This document shows, piece after piece, positions 8,195 through 16,912 of a stretch of 64,000 nucleotides of DNA (its first letter is position 1; each line of letters begins with the position of its first letter). The notes under the pieces are model-generated. The model made no database searches. It was given only the letters and a program-made list of their open reading frames with translations, and was not told where the DNA came from. The translations under genes were made by a program, and so were the position numbers. Origin of the DNA: Dictyobacter alpinus (GTDB taxonomy: Bacteria; Chloroflexota; Ktedonobacteria; Ktedonobacterales; Ktedonobacteraceae); the NCBI RefSeq assembly GCF_003967575.1, contig NZ_BIFT01000001.1, positions 124,001 through 188,000 on the forward strand, written 5' to 3'.

Positions 8195-9697
8195 ATGCAT
8201 TTGGAAGAAGTAACCATTGGAGAGCTCCAGGATGCCATGGCTCAGGGCAAGCTTACAGCCCGCCAATTAGCAGAACAGTATATCGAACGCATCCATACTC
8301 TCGATCAGAGCGGACCAATGCTCAAATCGATTATCGAGCTCAATCCTGACGCGCTGACCATTGCCGATGAACTTGATCACGAGAGAAGCACTAAAGGCCC
8401 CAGAGGACCTCTACATGGCATTCCTGTCGTCATTAAAGACAATATCGCGACCGCAGATAACATGCAGACGACGGCAGGTTCACTTGCACTGGTGGATTCA
8501 CGTCCCCCACGCGATGCGTTCGTGGCTCAAAAACTTCGGGAGGCCGGAGCCCTCATTCTAGGTAAGGCTAATCTGAGTGAGTGGGCCAATTTGCGAGGAC
8601 GTCCATCCACCAGTGGCTGGAGTGGACGTGGTGGTCAAACCCGCAATCCGTATGTTTTAGACCGCACACCATGTGGTTCAAGCTCAGGCTCAGCCGTGGC
8701 GGTCGCAGCCAATCTGGTTACAGTCTCCCTCGGTACCGAGACCGATGGCTCAATCCTCTGTCCCGCCTCTATCTGCGATGTAGTAGGTATTAAACCCACA
8801 GTCGGATTAACCAGCCGCGCGGGCGTCATCCCAATCTCTCATACCCAGGATTCTGTCGGTCCTTTTGCTCGCACGGTAAAAGATGCCGCGATTGTCCTGG
8901 GAGCAATCACTGGCATAGATACACGGGATGAAGCTACCGAACAAGGAGCAGGCAAGTCCTACAATGACTATACGCAGTTTCTGGATCCAACAGCGCTACG
9001 AGGGGCTCGCATTGGTGTGGCACGTGATGTCTATTTTGGCTATAGCCCTAAAGCAGACCAGATAACTGAGGAGGCCCTTAAACAACTCCAAGAAGCGGGC
9101 GCGATCCTGATTGATCCTGCTAACATTCCAACGGCCAAACAATTGGAGGAGTCTACAGCTGAAAATACGATCCTTGTCTCAGATCTCAAAGTGGATCTCA
9201 ATGCCTATCTGGCTGACCTCCACGCTTCACAGGTACATACGTTAACAGATGTTATCGCCTTCAATAATACACATGCGGAGAAAGAATTGGTATTGTTTGG
9301 GCAGGAGCTTTTTATTGAAGCCGAAGCAACATCTGGACTCGATGATCCAAAATATGTACAGGCTCTGGCTGAGAGTCAGCGTCTCTCACGGACGGAGGGT
9401 ATCGATGCAGTGATGGATCAATATCAGTTGGATGCGCTCGTCATGCCCACGTGTAGCCCGGCCTGGACGATAGATGGGGTCAACGGCGATCACTATATGG
9501 GCAGCAGTACTCAACCCGCAGCGATGGCTGGCTATCCAGCTATCAGTGTACCGGCTGGACACGTCCAGGGGCTACCAGTAGGCATAACTTTTATGGGTCG
9601 AGCATATAGTGAACCAACCTTGATCAAATTAGCCTATGCATTCGAGCAGCTCACAAAAGCACGCCGCCAACCCGAATTCTTGCCTACCATCAACTAA
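8195..9697 (+). CDS. Amidase (amidase signature family)
   Basis: This 500-residue protein belongs to the amidase-signature hydrolases, which cleave carboxamides with a Ser-cisSer-Lys triad. The Lys is in PVVIKDNI near residue 83. The Gly/Ser-rich signature GSSSGSAVAVAA and GTETDGSI follow near 163-190 and hold the catalytic serines. The C-terminal SVPAG and GLPVGITFMGR match the family. It resembles GatA-like amidases, but no gatB or gatC is nearby, so a stand-alone amidase is likelier than a tRNA amidotransferase subunit. The ATG at 8195 has AAAGGT seven bases before it; an in-frame ATG at 8150 lacks a ribosome site. No signal peptide is seen. The substrate is unknown. Confidence 0.9.
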   Translation: MHLEEVTIGELQDAMAQGKLTARQLAEQYIERIHTLDQSGPMLKSIIELNPDALTIADELDHERSTKGPRGPLHGIPVVIKDNIATADNMQTTAGSLALVDSRPPRDAFVAQKLREAGALILGKANLSEWANLRGRPSTSGWSGRGGQTRNPYVLDRTPCGSSSGSAVAVAANLVTVSLGTETDGSILCPASICDVVGIKPTVGLTSRAGVIPISHTQDSVGPFARTVKDAAIVLGAITGIDTRDEATEQGAGKSYNDYTQFLDPTALRGARIGVARDVYFGYSPKADQITEEALKQLQEAGAILIDPANIPTAKQLEESTAENTILVSDLKVDLNAYLADLHASQVHTLTDVIAFNNTHAEKELVLFGQELFIEAEATSGLDDPKYVQALAESQRLSRTEGIDAVMDQYQLDALVMPTCSPAWTIDGVNGDHYMGSSTQPAAMAGYPAISVPAGHVQGLPVGITFMGRAYSEPTLIKLAYAFEQLTKARRQPEFLPTIN

Positions 9698-9708
9698 ATC
9701 CACATGCA

Positions 9709-9757
9709 ACTTATTGTCTGGAGACACCGCGCCTCTCAATGTCTCCAGACAATAAGT
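9709..9757. terminator. Hairpin between convergent amidase and HAD genes
   Basis: Two perfect 18-base arms (9709-9726 and 9740-9757) enclose a 13-base loop. It lies between the ends of two convergent genes and probably works as a bidirectional terminator, though the T-tract is weak. Confidence 0.65.
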
Positions 9758-9765
9758 AATCGTTA

Positions 9766-10512
9766 TTAGTAAGCTGAACTCTGCCATTGTTCTAACAACG
9801 GTAAGAGTTCGGCTAATTGGGAAATAGTAGCCGTAGGTTGAATATCGGCAGGCGCGGGCCAGGGATTGGGGGTCTTTTTCCAGATGCCGCGCATGCCAAC
9901 CTTCAAGGCGCCTGAAACATCATCGATGAGACGATCACCAACCATAACACACTGCGTGGGTTCAACCTGAAGACGCTGGCATACGATCTGGAAAACTTCT
10001 GGACGTGGCTTGGAATATGCTAATTCTGAAGTATAAACAACTTCATCCAATAAGCTATCCAGTCCATGGGAGGCCAGGTCTGCATTATGCCATGCGGCCG
10101 CCCACCAGGTATTTGACAGTAATCCCATGCGATATCCTTGTTTTCTCAAACTAAGGAGTGTCGGAACCGTATCTGGAAAAATGATGGCCCAGCCACTAAC
10201 GGCCTGTGCATAGCCATCCAACGCGACCAGTAATTCCTGCGGGCTAACCTCAAAATCCAGTGTCTGAAAACCTTCTTGCACTACTTCTTGCGGTGTGGCA
10301 CTACTATGTAGCCTGTTTACCCGCTGCCAGTGAGCCAGTTCAGCACCACGCATTGCTTCAACATAGCGTTCACGTTCTGGCCATGACCGTGTAGGAACTT
10401 TGGCGCAAACATAATCATATGACATCCCCCAGCGTCCATTAGCGCCAGTGTCCCAGTCTGGCCAATCAATAAGGGTACCACCCAGATCAAAGATTACAGC
10501 CTGAATTGTCAT
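9766..10512 (-). CDS. HAD-superfamily hydrolase
   Basis: This 248-residue HAD phosphohydrolase has motif I DLGGTLID at the N-terminus (first Asp is the nucleophile), motif II LLSNTW, the motif III Lys in YSKPRPEVF and motif IV GDRLIDD. The helical cap between motifs I and II fits the HAD-IA subgroup. The start chosen is MTIQAVIF, with AAAGGA upstream; a longer frame would overlap the preceding gene. It is the last of two adjacent HAD genes downstream of the his operon. A role as histidinol-phosphatase is conceivable from context only; phosphoglycolate-like and other small phosphate esters are equally possible. Confidence 0.85.
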   Translation of the reverse strand: MTIQAVIFDLGGTLIDWPDWDTGANGRWGMSYDYVCAKVPTRSWPERERYVEAMRGAELAHWQRVNRLHSSATPQEVVQEGFQTLDFEVSPQELLVALDGYAQAVSGWAIIFPDTVPTLLSLRKQGYRMGLLSNTWWAAAWHNADLASHGLDSLLDEVVYTSELAYSKPRPEVFQIVCQRLQVEPTQCVMVGDRLIDDVSGALKVGMRGIWKKTPNPWPAPADIQPTATISQLAELLPLLEQWQSSAY

Positions 10513-10528
10513 TATGAGCAATCCTTTG

Positions 10529-11242
10529 CTATGAGAGCAACGTTTCATCTACGATTGTCAATATTTCGCGAATAGCAGATATCTTTGGCCCTTGCCAGCC
10601 ATCAACTTCTTCCTGGTGCTCTGAGTGACCTTTAAACGTTTCGTAAGGCGCATAGATCAACACGGCCTGCATGCCTGTAGCCGTGGCTCCTGTTAGTTCA
10701 CGACTCCCTCCATCGCCAACATAAAGACAACGCTCTGCAGGTATATCCAGCCGTTCATGAGCCAGCGCATAAATATGTGGATCTGGCTTCTTCAATTTTA
10801 CAGCACAGGAAAACAAAGGTACATCAATTAACGGTGCCAGCGCTGATTTATCCCATAGTTGAGGAATTTCCATCGAGCAATCACTGATCAGGCCGATAGC
10901 ATAACCTGCCGCTTTCAAGGTTCTTAGCGTTTCTACCGTATCGACGCGTGGAGCCAATGAACGGCGGGAGTAATCAAAACGTACTTTTACGGCTTCTTCT
11001 ATCTGACTCTCAGATACAGTGACGCCGAAAGTGTTACAAACATAGTTATAGGTCTCAGGTAAACTCGCAAATTCACCACGTACGCGTCGTTGCCAGAGTT
11101 CTCCACGCCATAGTGAGATCAGCTCTGGAGCAGGGACGCGTAAAATAGTGGCAATCTGTGTCAGAGTTTGCTTAAAGGCGGCTGCAGGCAAATTATCAAC
11201 CAGTGTGCCAAAAAGATCAAAAATGATCGCATCATATCTCAT
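10529..11242 (-). CDS. HAD-superfamily hydrolase
   Basis: This 237-residue protein has motif I DLFGTLVD, motif II GLISDCS, the motif III Lys in KLKKPDPHIY and motif IV GDGGSREL. It is a second HAD-IA phosphatase, clearly diverged from the next gene, so the pair is not a recent duplication. The ATG at 11242 follows GGGAGGG by six bases. The gap to the next HAD gene is 16 bases, so the two form one transcript. A stem-loop at 11260-11313 separates them from hisI. The substrate is unknown. Confidence 0.85.
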   Translation of the reverse strand: MRYDAIIFDLFGTLVDNLPAAAFKQTLTQIATILRVPAPELISLWRGELWQRRVRGEFASLPETYNYVCNTFGVTVSESQIEEAVKVRFDYSRRSLAPRVDTVETLRTLKAAGYAIGLISDCSMEIPQLWDKSALAPLIDVPLFSCAVKLKKPDPHIYALAHERLDIPAERCLYVGDGGSRELTGATATGMQAVLIYAPYETFKGHSEHQEEVDGWQGPKISAIREILTIVDETLLS

Positions 11243-11259
11243 GCATTTCCCTCCCTGAC

Positions 11260-11313
11260 GTTTGCGTGGTGAGGTAAGACGCGTCATGGCACGTCTCCCC
11301 TCACCACGCAAAC
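11260..11313. terminator. Long hairpin between hisI and the HAD pair
   Basis: Perfect 15-base outer arms (11260-11274 and 11299-11313) enclose an inner AGACG/CGTCT stem. There is no T-run, so it may be an RNA-processing or partial termination structure at the end of the his operon. Confidence 0.55.
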
Positions 11314-11338
11314 ATGGTATATTCGCGCTGGCTGGCTA

Positions 11339-12274
11339 TTATTTCACCAGACCTTTACGTTGCATTTGCTCCAGATCGTATTGGATCGGGGCAAGCGGGC
11401 TGATACCCGCTGAGATACAGGCCCAACCAACCAGGGAGAACCCTGCTACCAGACCTCTGATGAGATGGGCAGGATCTGTATTCGAGAGTTGTTCGATGCT
11501 TAATTGGCGCAATTCGTTGACTTGCTCTTCTGTATAGTTTCCTGTAAAACCCTGTAGGATTGCTGCGTGTGGATTAAAGTCATCATATGCGATGCGATGG
11601 ATAGCTGCCAGCAAGAAGAGCCAGTAACCTACCTGGCTACCTTCAAGGGCCGTATCTTCCTCCCGACCAGTATGCACATGTTCACCTTTTTGCACTCCTG
11701 CCAACTCATCAAGTTCGTCCTTCAGGCGGCCAACCAGAAAACCTGAATTTTTTTCATGCAACAGCCTTGATGTATTTGAACTTGCCGTCTGATCCTGATC
11801 ACGCAGTGAAACATACACTGTATACAGTTGGCGTAACATTTGCTCTAATTGTTGAGGGGTCTGGGTCCCGCTATCTTCGGTTGTCATCGTTTCTTCACTC
11901 TGCTCGGTTCCATAAACATCTTCCGGATCAAAGATGCGCTCAGCAACAATTTCATAGCTTTCATCAGGTAATAGCCGGCGATAATAACAGCTCTGATAAC
12001 CTTCATGGCAGGCGGCATCTCCATGCTGCTTGACCCGAATCAGCAGGCTATTCTCTTCACAATTGACGAACATATCGCGTACATCTTGCACATTGCCTGA
12101 TTGCTCGCCTTTATGCCAGATTCTGTTGCGTGAACGGCTAAAGAAATGGGTTTGCCCACTTTCTCGGGTGAGTTGATACGCTTCCTGGTTCATAAAGGCC
12201 ACCAACAACACAGTACCGGTTTCGTCATCTACAATAACGGCGGGCATCAACCCCTGGCTATCGAAATTTAACAT
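11339..12274 (-). CDS. hisI: Phosphoribosyl-AMP cyclohydrolase (HisI) with C-terminal helical domain
   Basis: Residues 1-105 are HisI, which opens the adenine ring of phosphoribosyl-AMP in histidine synthesis. FSRSRNRIWHKGEQSGNVQ and ACHEGYQSCYYRR keep the zinc Cys residues. The usual metal motif DCDxD reads NCEEN here, so the three Asp positions are Asn, Glu and Asn. Residues 140-311 form an all-helical region with LKDELDEL and EGSQVGYWLFLLA. It looks like a degenerate MazG/HisE-type NTP pyrophosphatase domain, so the gene may correspond to a divergent hisIE. It overlaps the hisF end by seven bases. Pyrophosphatase activity is doubtful because few acidic residues are aligned. Confidence 0.88.
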   Translation of the reverse strand: MLNFDSQGLMPAVIVDDETGTVLLVAFMNQEAYQLTRESGQTHFFSRSRNRIWHKGEQSGNVQDVRDMFVNCEENSLLIRVKQHGDAACHEGYQSCYYRRLLPDESYEIVAERIFDPEDVYGTEQSEETMTTEDSGTQTPQQLEQMLRQLYTVYVSLRDQDQTASSNTSRLLHEKNSGFLVGRLKDELDELAGVQKGEHVHTGREEDTALEGSQVGYWLFLLAAIHRIAYDDFNPHAAILQGFTGNYTEEQVNELRQLSIEQLSNTDPAHLIRGLVAGFSLVGWACISAGISPLAPIQYDLEQMQRKGLVK

Positions 12275-13035
12275 GGTCGTACCACCACCCCTTTTGCTTG
12301 TAAGTAGTCCTTAGCGTCACGCACCCGAAATTCGCCAAAATGGAAAATTGAGGCCGCCAAGACAGCGTCGGCCTTTCCCTGCGTCAGTCCTTCATACATG
12401 TGTTCCAGTGTACCCACGCCACCAGAAGCAATCACCGGCACGGAGACGGCGGATGAGACTTTAGCATTCAGCTCAAGATCATATCCTTGTTTGGTTCCGT
12501 CTCTATCCATGCTGGTCAAAAGGATTTCACCTGCCCCTAATTCGACGCCACGCTGTACCCAATCCAGCACATCCAGTCCTGTGGGTGTACGTCCACCATG
12601 CACATAGACTTCGTAGCCGCTGGGCATGGTCGCATTAGCGCGGGCATCAACTGCCAACACGATACATTGGGCCCCAAATTGTTCAGAGCCAGAGGTTATC
12701 AGTTCCGGGTTTTGTACGGCTGCAGTATTTAATGAAGTTTTATCGGCTCCGGAACCCAGGGTGGCGCGTATATCTTCCACGGAACGGATACCACCGCCTA
12801 CGGTTACCGGAATAAAAACCTGTTCGGCTGTACGGCGTACCACATCTAACATGGTCGCCCGATTTTCATAGGAGGCAGTGATGTCCAGAAATGTAACTTC
12901 ATCCGCCCCTTCTTGATTATACAGTTTGGCCAATTCGACTGGATCTCCGGCGTCTCGCAAATTGATAAAACTGACTCCTTTGACGACCCGGCCGTTCATC
13001 ACGTCCAGGCACGGAATAATGCGCTTGGTGAGCAT
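12268..13035 (-). CDS. hisF: Imidazole glycerol phosphate synthase, cyclase subunit
   Basis: This 255-residue (beta/alpha)8 barrel is the synthase subunit that uses ammonia from HisH to form IGP and AICAR from PRFAR. The N-terminal IIPCLDVMNGRVVKGVSF carries the catalytic Asp. VTVGGGIRS and IASGGVG are the two phosphate-binding half-barrel motifs, and LLTSMDRDGTKQGYD holds the second catalytic Asp. Length is standard. It starts five bases after the hisA stop and overlaps hisI, which fits tight operon coupling. Confidence 0.97.
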   Translation of the reverse strand: MLTKRIIPCLDVMNGRVVKGVSFINLRDAGDPVELAKLYNQEGADEVTFLDITASYENRATMLDVVRRTAEQVFIPVTVGGGIRSVEDIRATLGSGADKTSLNTAAVQNPELITSGSEQFGAQCIVLAVDARANATMPSGYEVYVHGGRTPTGLDVLDWVQRGVELGAGEILLTSMDRDGTKQGYDLELNAKVSSAVSVPVIASGGVGTLEHMYEGLTQGKADAVLAASIFHFGEFRVRDAKDYLQAKGVVVRPC

Positions 13036-13040
13036 GTTTA

Positions 13041-13757
13041 TTACCTCTCAATGTCGCGAATTGCTGCTGCAAGATCGACTGCACCGGTATAGATAGCTTT
13101 ACCAACAATGGTTCCTTCCACATGAATACTAGCTAATGCTTGCAAGTCTGCCAGAGAACTAACGCCTCCTGAGGCGATCAATGCACTGCTAACAGCCTGC
13201 TGCATCTCCGTTAAAGCAATCAGATTGGGACCAGTAAGGGCTCCATCGCGAGCGATATCAGTATAGATAAAGCGTTTAACGCCCAGTTCACTAAGCTCAT
13301 GGGCCAGATCTACAGCTTTGACTTGTGAAGTTTCCAACCAGCCGGCAATCGCGACCAATCCATCGCGTGCATCCAATCCAACCACAATACGTTCCCCCCA
13401 GCGCTCTAAAGCCTGCTGCAAGAGTTGCCGATTAGTGATTGCTATCGTTCCCAGGATGACACGATCAACGCCCAGTCCCAGAATTTGCTCTATATGCTCA
13501 AGGGTGCGCATACCGCCACCAAGCTCAATATGTAGAGAAGTTGCGGCTCGAATACGTTTGATTAGTTCAGCATTGACAGGATAGCCCTCTTTTGCGCCAT
13601 CCAGATCAACCAGATGCAGCCAGGAAGCGCCTGCCTCTTGCCAGCGTAAGGCAACCTGTACAGGATCGGTATCATAGGTTGTTACCTGGGCATAGTCACC
13701 TTGAAACAAGCGCACACAACGACCATCTTTAATATCAATGGCAGGTAATATAATCAT
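13041..13757 (-). CDS. hisA: ProFAR isomerase
   Basis: This 238-residue HisA barrel converts ProFAR to PRFAR. It begins MIILPAIDIKDGRCVRL with the catalytic Asp. It has LHIELGGGMRT and the repeated phosphate site ALIASGGVSSL, with the second catalytic Asp in IYTDIARDGALTGPN. The ATG overlaps the hisH stop as ATGA, so the longer open frame upstream is not used. It sits in the order hisH-hisA-hisF, the order of use in the pathway. Confidence 0.97.
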   Translation of the reverse strand: MIILPAIDIKDGRCVRLFQGDYAQVTTYDTDPVQVALRWQEAGASWLHLVDLDGAKEGYPVNAELIKRIRAATSLHIELGGGMRTLEHIEQILGLGVDRVILGTIAITNRQLLQQALERWGERIVVGLDARDGLVAIAGWLETSQVKAVDLAHELSELGVKRFIYTDIARDGALTGPNLIALTEMQQAVSSALIASGGVSSLADLQALASIHVEGTIVGKAIYTGAVDLAAAIRDIER

Positions 13758-14362
13758 TGTTTCACCCACTTCACAAAATTTTTCAGCAGTTGCAGACCCA
13801 CATCCCCACTCTTTTCGGGATGGAATTGTGTACCCCAGACCTGATCGGTAGCAATCACACTGCAATAAGGAGAACCGTAATTGGTGACTGCGGCAACACC
13901 GTTCTGATCTTGCGGCTCCACATAGTAGGAGTGCGCAAAATAAAAATAGGCATCAGCCGGAATGTCAACAAAAATTGGGAGTTCGGTCTGCAAGGCTTGA
14001 ATCTGGTTCCAACCCATATGCGGAATCTTAGGCCCGTGTGGAATTCGGCGTACCGTTCCCCTGAACAGGCGTAAACCATCGACTTCGCCTTCGGCATGAT
14101 GATCTGCCAGCAGTTGCATACCCAGGCAGATACCTAGAAATGGCTTGCCCTGAAAGGTCGCCTCACGAATGGCCTCATCCAGGCCCTGACTCGTCATGCG
14201 CGCCATCGCCGATCCGCCTGAGCCGACACCTGGTAAGACCACAGCTTGAGCGTTCTTCACGACCTGAGGATCATCCGTTACCTGCACCTGAGCTCCAACA
14301 TGTTCAAGCGCCTTCTCAATGCTATGAATATTTCCCGCGCCATAATCTATAATGGCAATCAT
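13754..14362 (-). CDS. hisH: Imidazole glycerol phosphate synthase, glutamine amidotransferase subunit
   Basis: This 202-residue class I glutaminase delivers ammonia to HisF. The catalytic Cys is in GKPFLGICLGMQLLA near residue 80. The His and Glu are in TQFHPEKSGDVG near residues 180-184. The N-terminal IAIIDYGAGNIHS is typical. The start overlaps the preceding fusion gene by four bases (ATGA), so HisH is translationally coupled to it. Confidence 0.97.
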   Translation of the reverse strand: MIAIIDYGAGNIHSIEKALEHVGAQVQVTDDPQVVKNAQAVVLPGVGSGGSAMARMTSQGLDEAIREATFQGKPFLGICLGMQLLADHHAEGEVDGLRLFRGTVRRIPHGPKIPHMGWNQIQALQTELPIFVDIPADAYFYFAHSYYVEPQDQNGVAAVTNYGSPYCSVIATDQVWGTQFHPEKSGDVGLQLLKNFVKWVKQ

Positions 14363-16704
14363 TTTATTTCCCCTTCTAAGATTGAGAGATTTCCCATCTG
14401 CATCGCCTGGGAGAGCCCAAGCCAGCAGATAGCGGCCGAACGCTTGCTATCATCTAACAAATTGACCGTTAATAGTGGGCAGCACAGTAGAGCAAGCCGC
14501 ACAAACTCTTCCCAATTCTCTGGTAACCCATTGCGCTCGCGCAACATTTCTATTAAAGCGGGTAGAAGTTGCGTGCGCTTGGTATTCAGGATCGCCTGGC
14601 GTACCGGTGTCAACACATAGTTGTGTTCAACAATTATGTGTGAGTCCTCCACCTGTATAGATATCTGAAGGCCTTTTTCCACCTCCTGTGGAAAATACAT
14701 CCAGGTTGCAAAAACATTATGAAAAAATGGTTTGACGATATCTAATAAGGGTGTATGGCGGCCTGCAAAAGCTGGATCAAAGTATTGATAGGTCGTCTGC
14801 TGTTCCAAAAAGACATTGCCAAAATGGGCATCACCATGACCGATCACAGTCAAGGCGGCCTGGGCTGGCTGCAAAACGTTCTGAGCACGCTCAATCAGTT
14901 GACCTAAGGTCTGCCCATACTCCCCTACCTCTTCACCATTAATCGTCCACCGATACTGCAGAAGATCAGCAAAGGAAATACTTTGTCCACCATCAACGGC
15001 TGCTGGCTCTCCTGGCAAGGGAAACAGCTTGTTCTGATAAAAACTGTGCAGACGTCCACCTGTCAGTCGATGCCAGAATAATTGATGGATCGGGGCCTGA
15101 CCATGCTCATCCGCACTGGTTAAGGCGAACGTCTCCCGATAGATTTTTAGTAGCCGCTCACACTCACGTTGTTCAGCAGTAGCAAGGAGGTCCACCGTTG
15201 CCTGTGTTGTGTCTCCCGTCTCGACGGCCCGCATCAGATCAAACATCACAGGAGAGGTAATCACCGGATAGATGACCATCTGCTGGCCTTTTTGATGAAC
15301 GGTGCGTAAGGGTCGCACAATATTATAGCCTGCGTTATTCAGCAGTTCGGCATGATAATATTCTTCAAGAATACCTTGCTCTTCGACATGCGTCTTGAAG
15401 AAGTATTCTTCTCCGCCGGTACGGTAAATGCCATTGAACGAGTTAAGCGAGACAGCTTTAGGAGTCAGTCTTACCTCGTCTACCATCAGATCCATATGCA
15501 GAGCAAACCAGCGCCTCAGCAAGGCTTCGGCTTTCTCGCGCTCTAAAAACTGCATGCGCTGAATGATGGCCAGATCATCCAGTCGCTGGAGGAGCTCAGA
15601 AAGTTTGGTAACGTCAGACACCATGAAATCTGGCTGGCTCTCTTCTAACATCTGCCGCGCCTCAGCGGTTAAAGCTCCGGTCAGGACAGCTACTACCAGC
15701 GCTCCAGCGGCCTGCCCACCACGTACGTCACTGGTGGTATCACCTACCACGATAAAGCTACCACGCGCTAAAGCTGGCTGGTGTGGTTGATACTCTGGCT
15801 CAGCTGCCGCGAGAAATTGATAAGGATGTGGCTTCACCAGCGAGGTTGCATCTCCCTGTGCTAATAACTTCTCTTCGGCTTGCGCGACCTCGGTATGGGT
15901 CATAATGCGCGCAGGATCAAAATATTCCAGGAGGCCATAATTCTGTAATGGAACCAGCGCTTCCTTCCCCGGGCGGCCAGTCGCTATGCCTAAAACATAT
16001 TCCTGTTCCCGCAACTGCTGTAAGGTGGCACGCAATGTCTCGGCAGGCAGAATCGGCTGTTCCAGATAGATACAGCCATAACGTCCCGGCTGCGAAGGTG
16101 CATGTCCATGCTCCTGGAGATAGAGTTGATCACCCAGGTATATTTCTTGAAAGAGCCCCTGACAATGGATCCAGAAAGGACTATAGCGCGCAAATACTCC
16201 TTCAATTGGCTCCCCAAGTAACTCGCCAGCATATTGATTCAGTCGCTCAAAGAGCTCAAAGCTTACATATCCTTGAAACAGTGGCTCTTCTAACAGACGA
16301 TAAGAGGATTGATCAATCGTTTTCGGACCAGCATAACGTGCCAGGGCCTCCCGAAAGGCTGCGGACCAATCCGCACTCCACGGTTGCAAGGGAAGAAGCG
16401 TTGAACGATCCGGTAATCTGGCCAGTAGGTCCACCAGGCAAAGGCAAACAGCCGCATAACAGGTATCCCAGTTAGAGTTGATCGCATGCGCCTTAAAGCC
16501 AAGCATGATCGATTTGGGAAGCACCTGATGGCTTAATAGGTCACATTCTTCAGCGTTCGCAGGCGGCACATAGGTGTCAGCGCCTTGCAAATTCCAGTAG
16601 CGGGGGCTATAGGCGAGCTCATGCAGAACCAGGCCTGCGGTAATCCAGTAAGCCTCTTCACTTGTAATGACCCCATCTAGATCAAAGACAACAACGTTGC
16701 TCAA
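14359..16704 (-). CDS. HAD hydrolase / kinase-like (APH-type) fusion protein
   Basis: This large protein (about 781 residues) is not a standard his gene. Residues 1-390 are a HAD phosphatase with an unusually long cap: motif I VVVFDLDGVIT, motif II IATGRPG, the motif III Lys in LVKPHPY and motif IV VVGDTTSDVRGG. Residues 400-781 resemble aminoglycoside phosphotransferase/choline-kinase folds, with GHGDAHFGNVF as the catalytic loop and QYFDPAFAG as the metal-binding DFG-like motif. The chosen start is TTG at 16704, with AAAGGA five bases upstream; a longer frame begins at 16749. It heads the operon and overlaps hisH by four bases. The substrate is unknown; histidinol phosphate or a sugar/nucleoside phosphate is speculation. 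Confidence 0.8.
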   Translation of the reverse strand: MSNVVVFDLDGVITSEEAYWITAGLVLHELAYSPRYWNLQGADTYVPPANAEECDLLSHQVLPKSIMLGFKAHAINSNWDTCYAAVCLCLVDLLARLPDRSTLLPLQPWSADWSAAFREALARYAGPKTIDQSSYRLLEEPLFQGYVSFELFERLNQYAGELLGEPIEGVFARYSPFWIHCQGLFQEIYLGDQLYLQEHGHAPSQPGRYGCIYLEQPILPAETLRATLQQLREQEYVLGIATGRPGKEALVPLQNYGLLEYFDPARIMTHTEVAQAEEKLLAQGDATSLVKPHPYQFLAAAEPEYQPHQPALARGSFIVVGDTTSDVRGGQAAGALVVAVLTGALTAEARQMLEESQPDFMVSDVTKLSELLQRLDDLAIIQRMQFLEREKAEALLRRWFALHMDLMVDEVRLTPKAVSLNSFNGIYRTGGEEYFFKTHVEEQGILEEYYHAELLNNAGYNIVRPLRTVHQKGQQMVIYPVITSPVMFDLMRAVETGDTTQATVDLLATAEQRECERLLKIYRETFALTSADEHGQAPIHQLFWHRLTGGRLHSFYQNKLFPLPGEPAAVDGGQSISFADLLQYRWTINGEEVGEYGQTLGQLIERAQNVLQPAQAALTVIGHGDAHFGNVFLEQQTTYQYFDPAFAGRHTPLLDIVKPFFHNVFATWMYFPQEVEKGLQISIQVEDSHIIVEHNYVLTPVRQAILNTKRTQLLPALIEMLRERNGLPENWEEFVRLALLCCPLLTVNLLDDSKRSAAICWLGLSQAMQMGNLSILEGEIK

Positions 16705-16856
16705 AATGTTCCTTTCAATTGCTCGTGCTGAGCTGTGTGCTGAGAGCAATGCACAGTTTTACCCTGCTGACTGACAGGACGAGACTGATTGCTCTAGAGA
16801 TAGTGTACCATTCAACTGCCGTTTTCGGCGATGTATCTTGCCTACATCGCACAAAC

Positions 16857-16893
16857 AAAAAAGGACAGACCACATTGTCTTTTGTGGCTGTCC
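16857..16893 (-). terminator. Intrinsic terminator of argB
   Basis: Read on the minus strand, an 11-bp stem with one bulged A (16863-16874 against 16883-16893) is followed by six T residues. It lies 20 bases past the argB stop and separates argCB from the his operon. Confidence 0.85.
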
Positions 16894-16912
16894 CTCAGAT
16901 TATCCAACTGAT

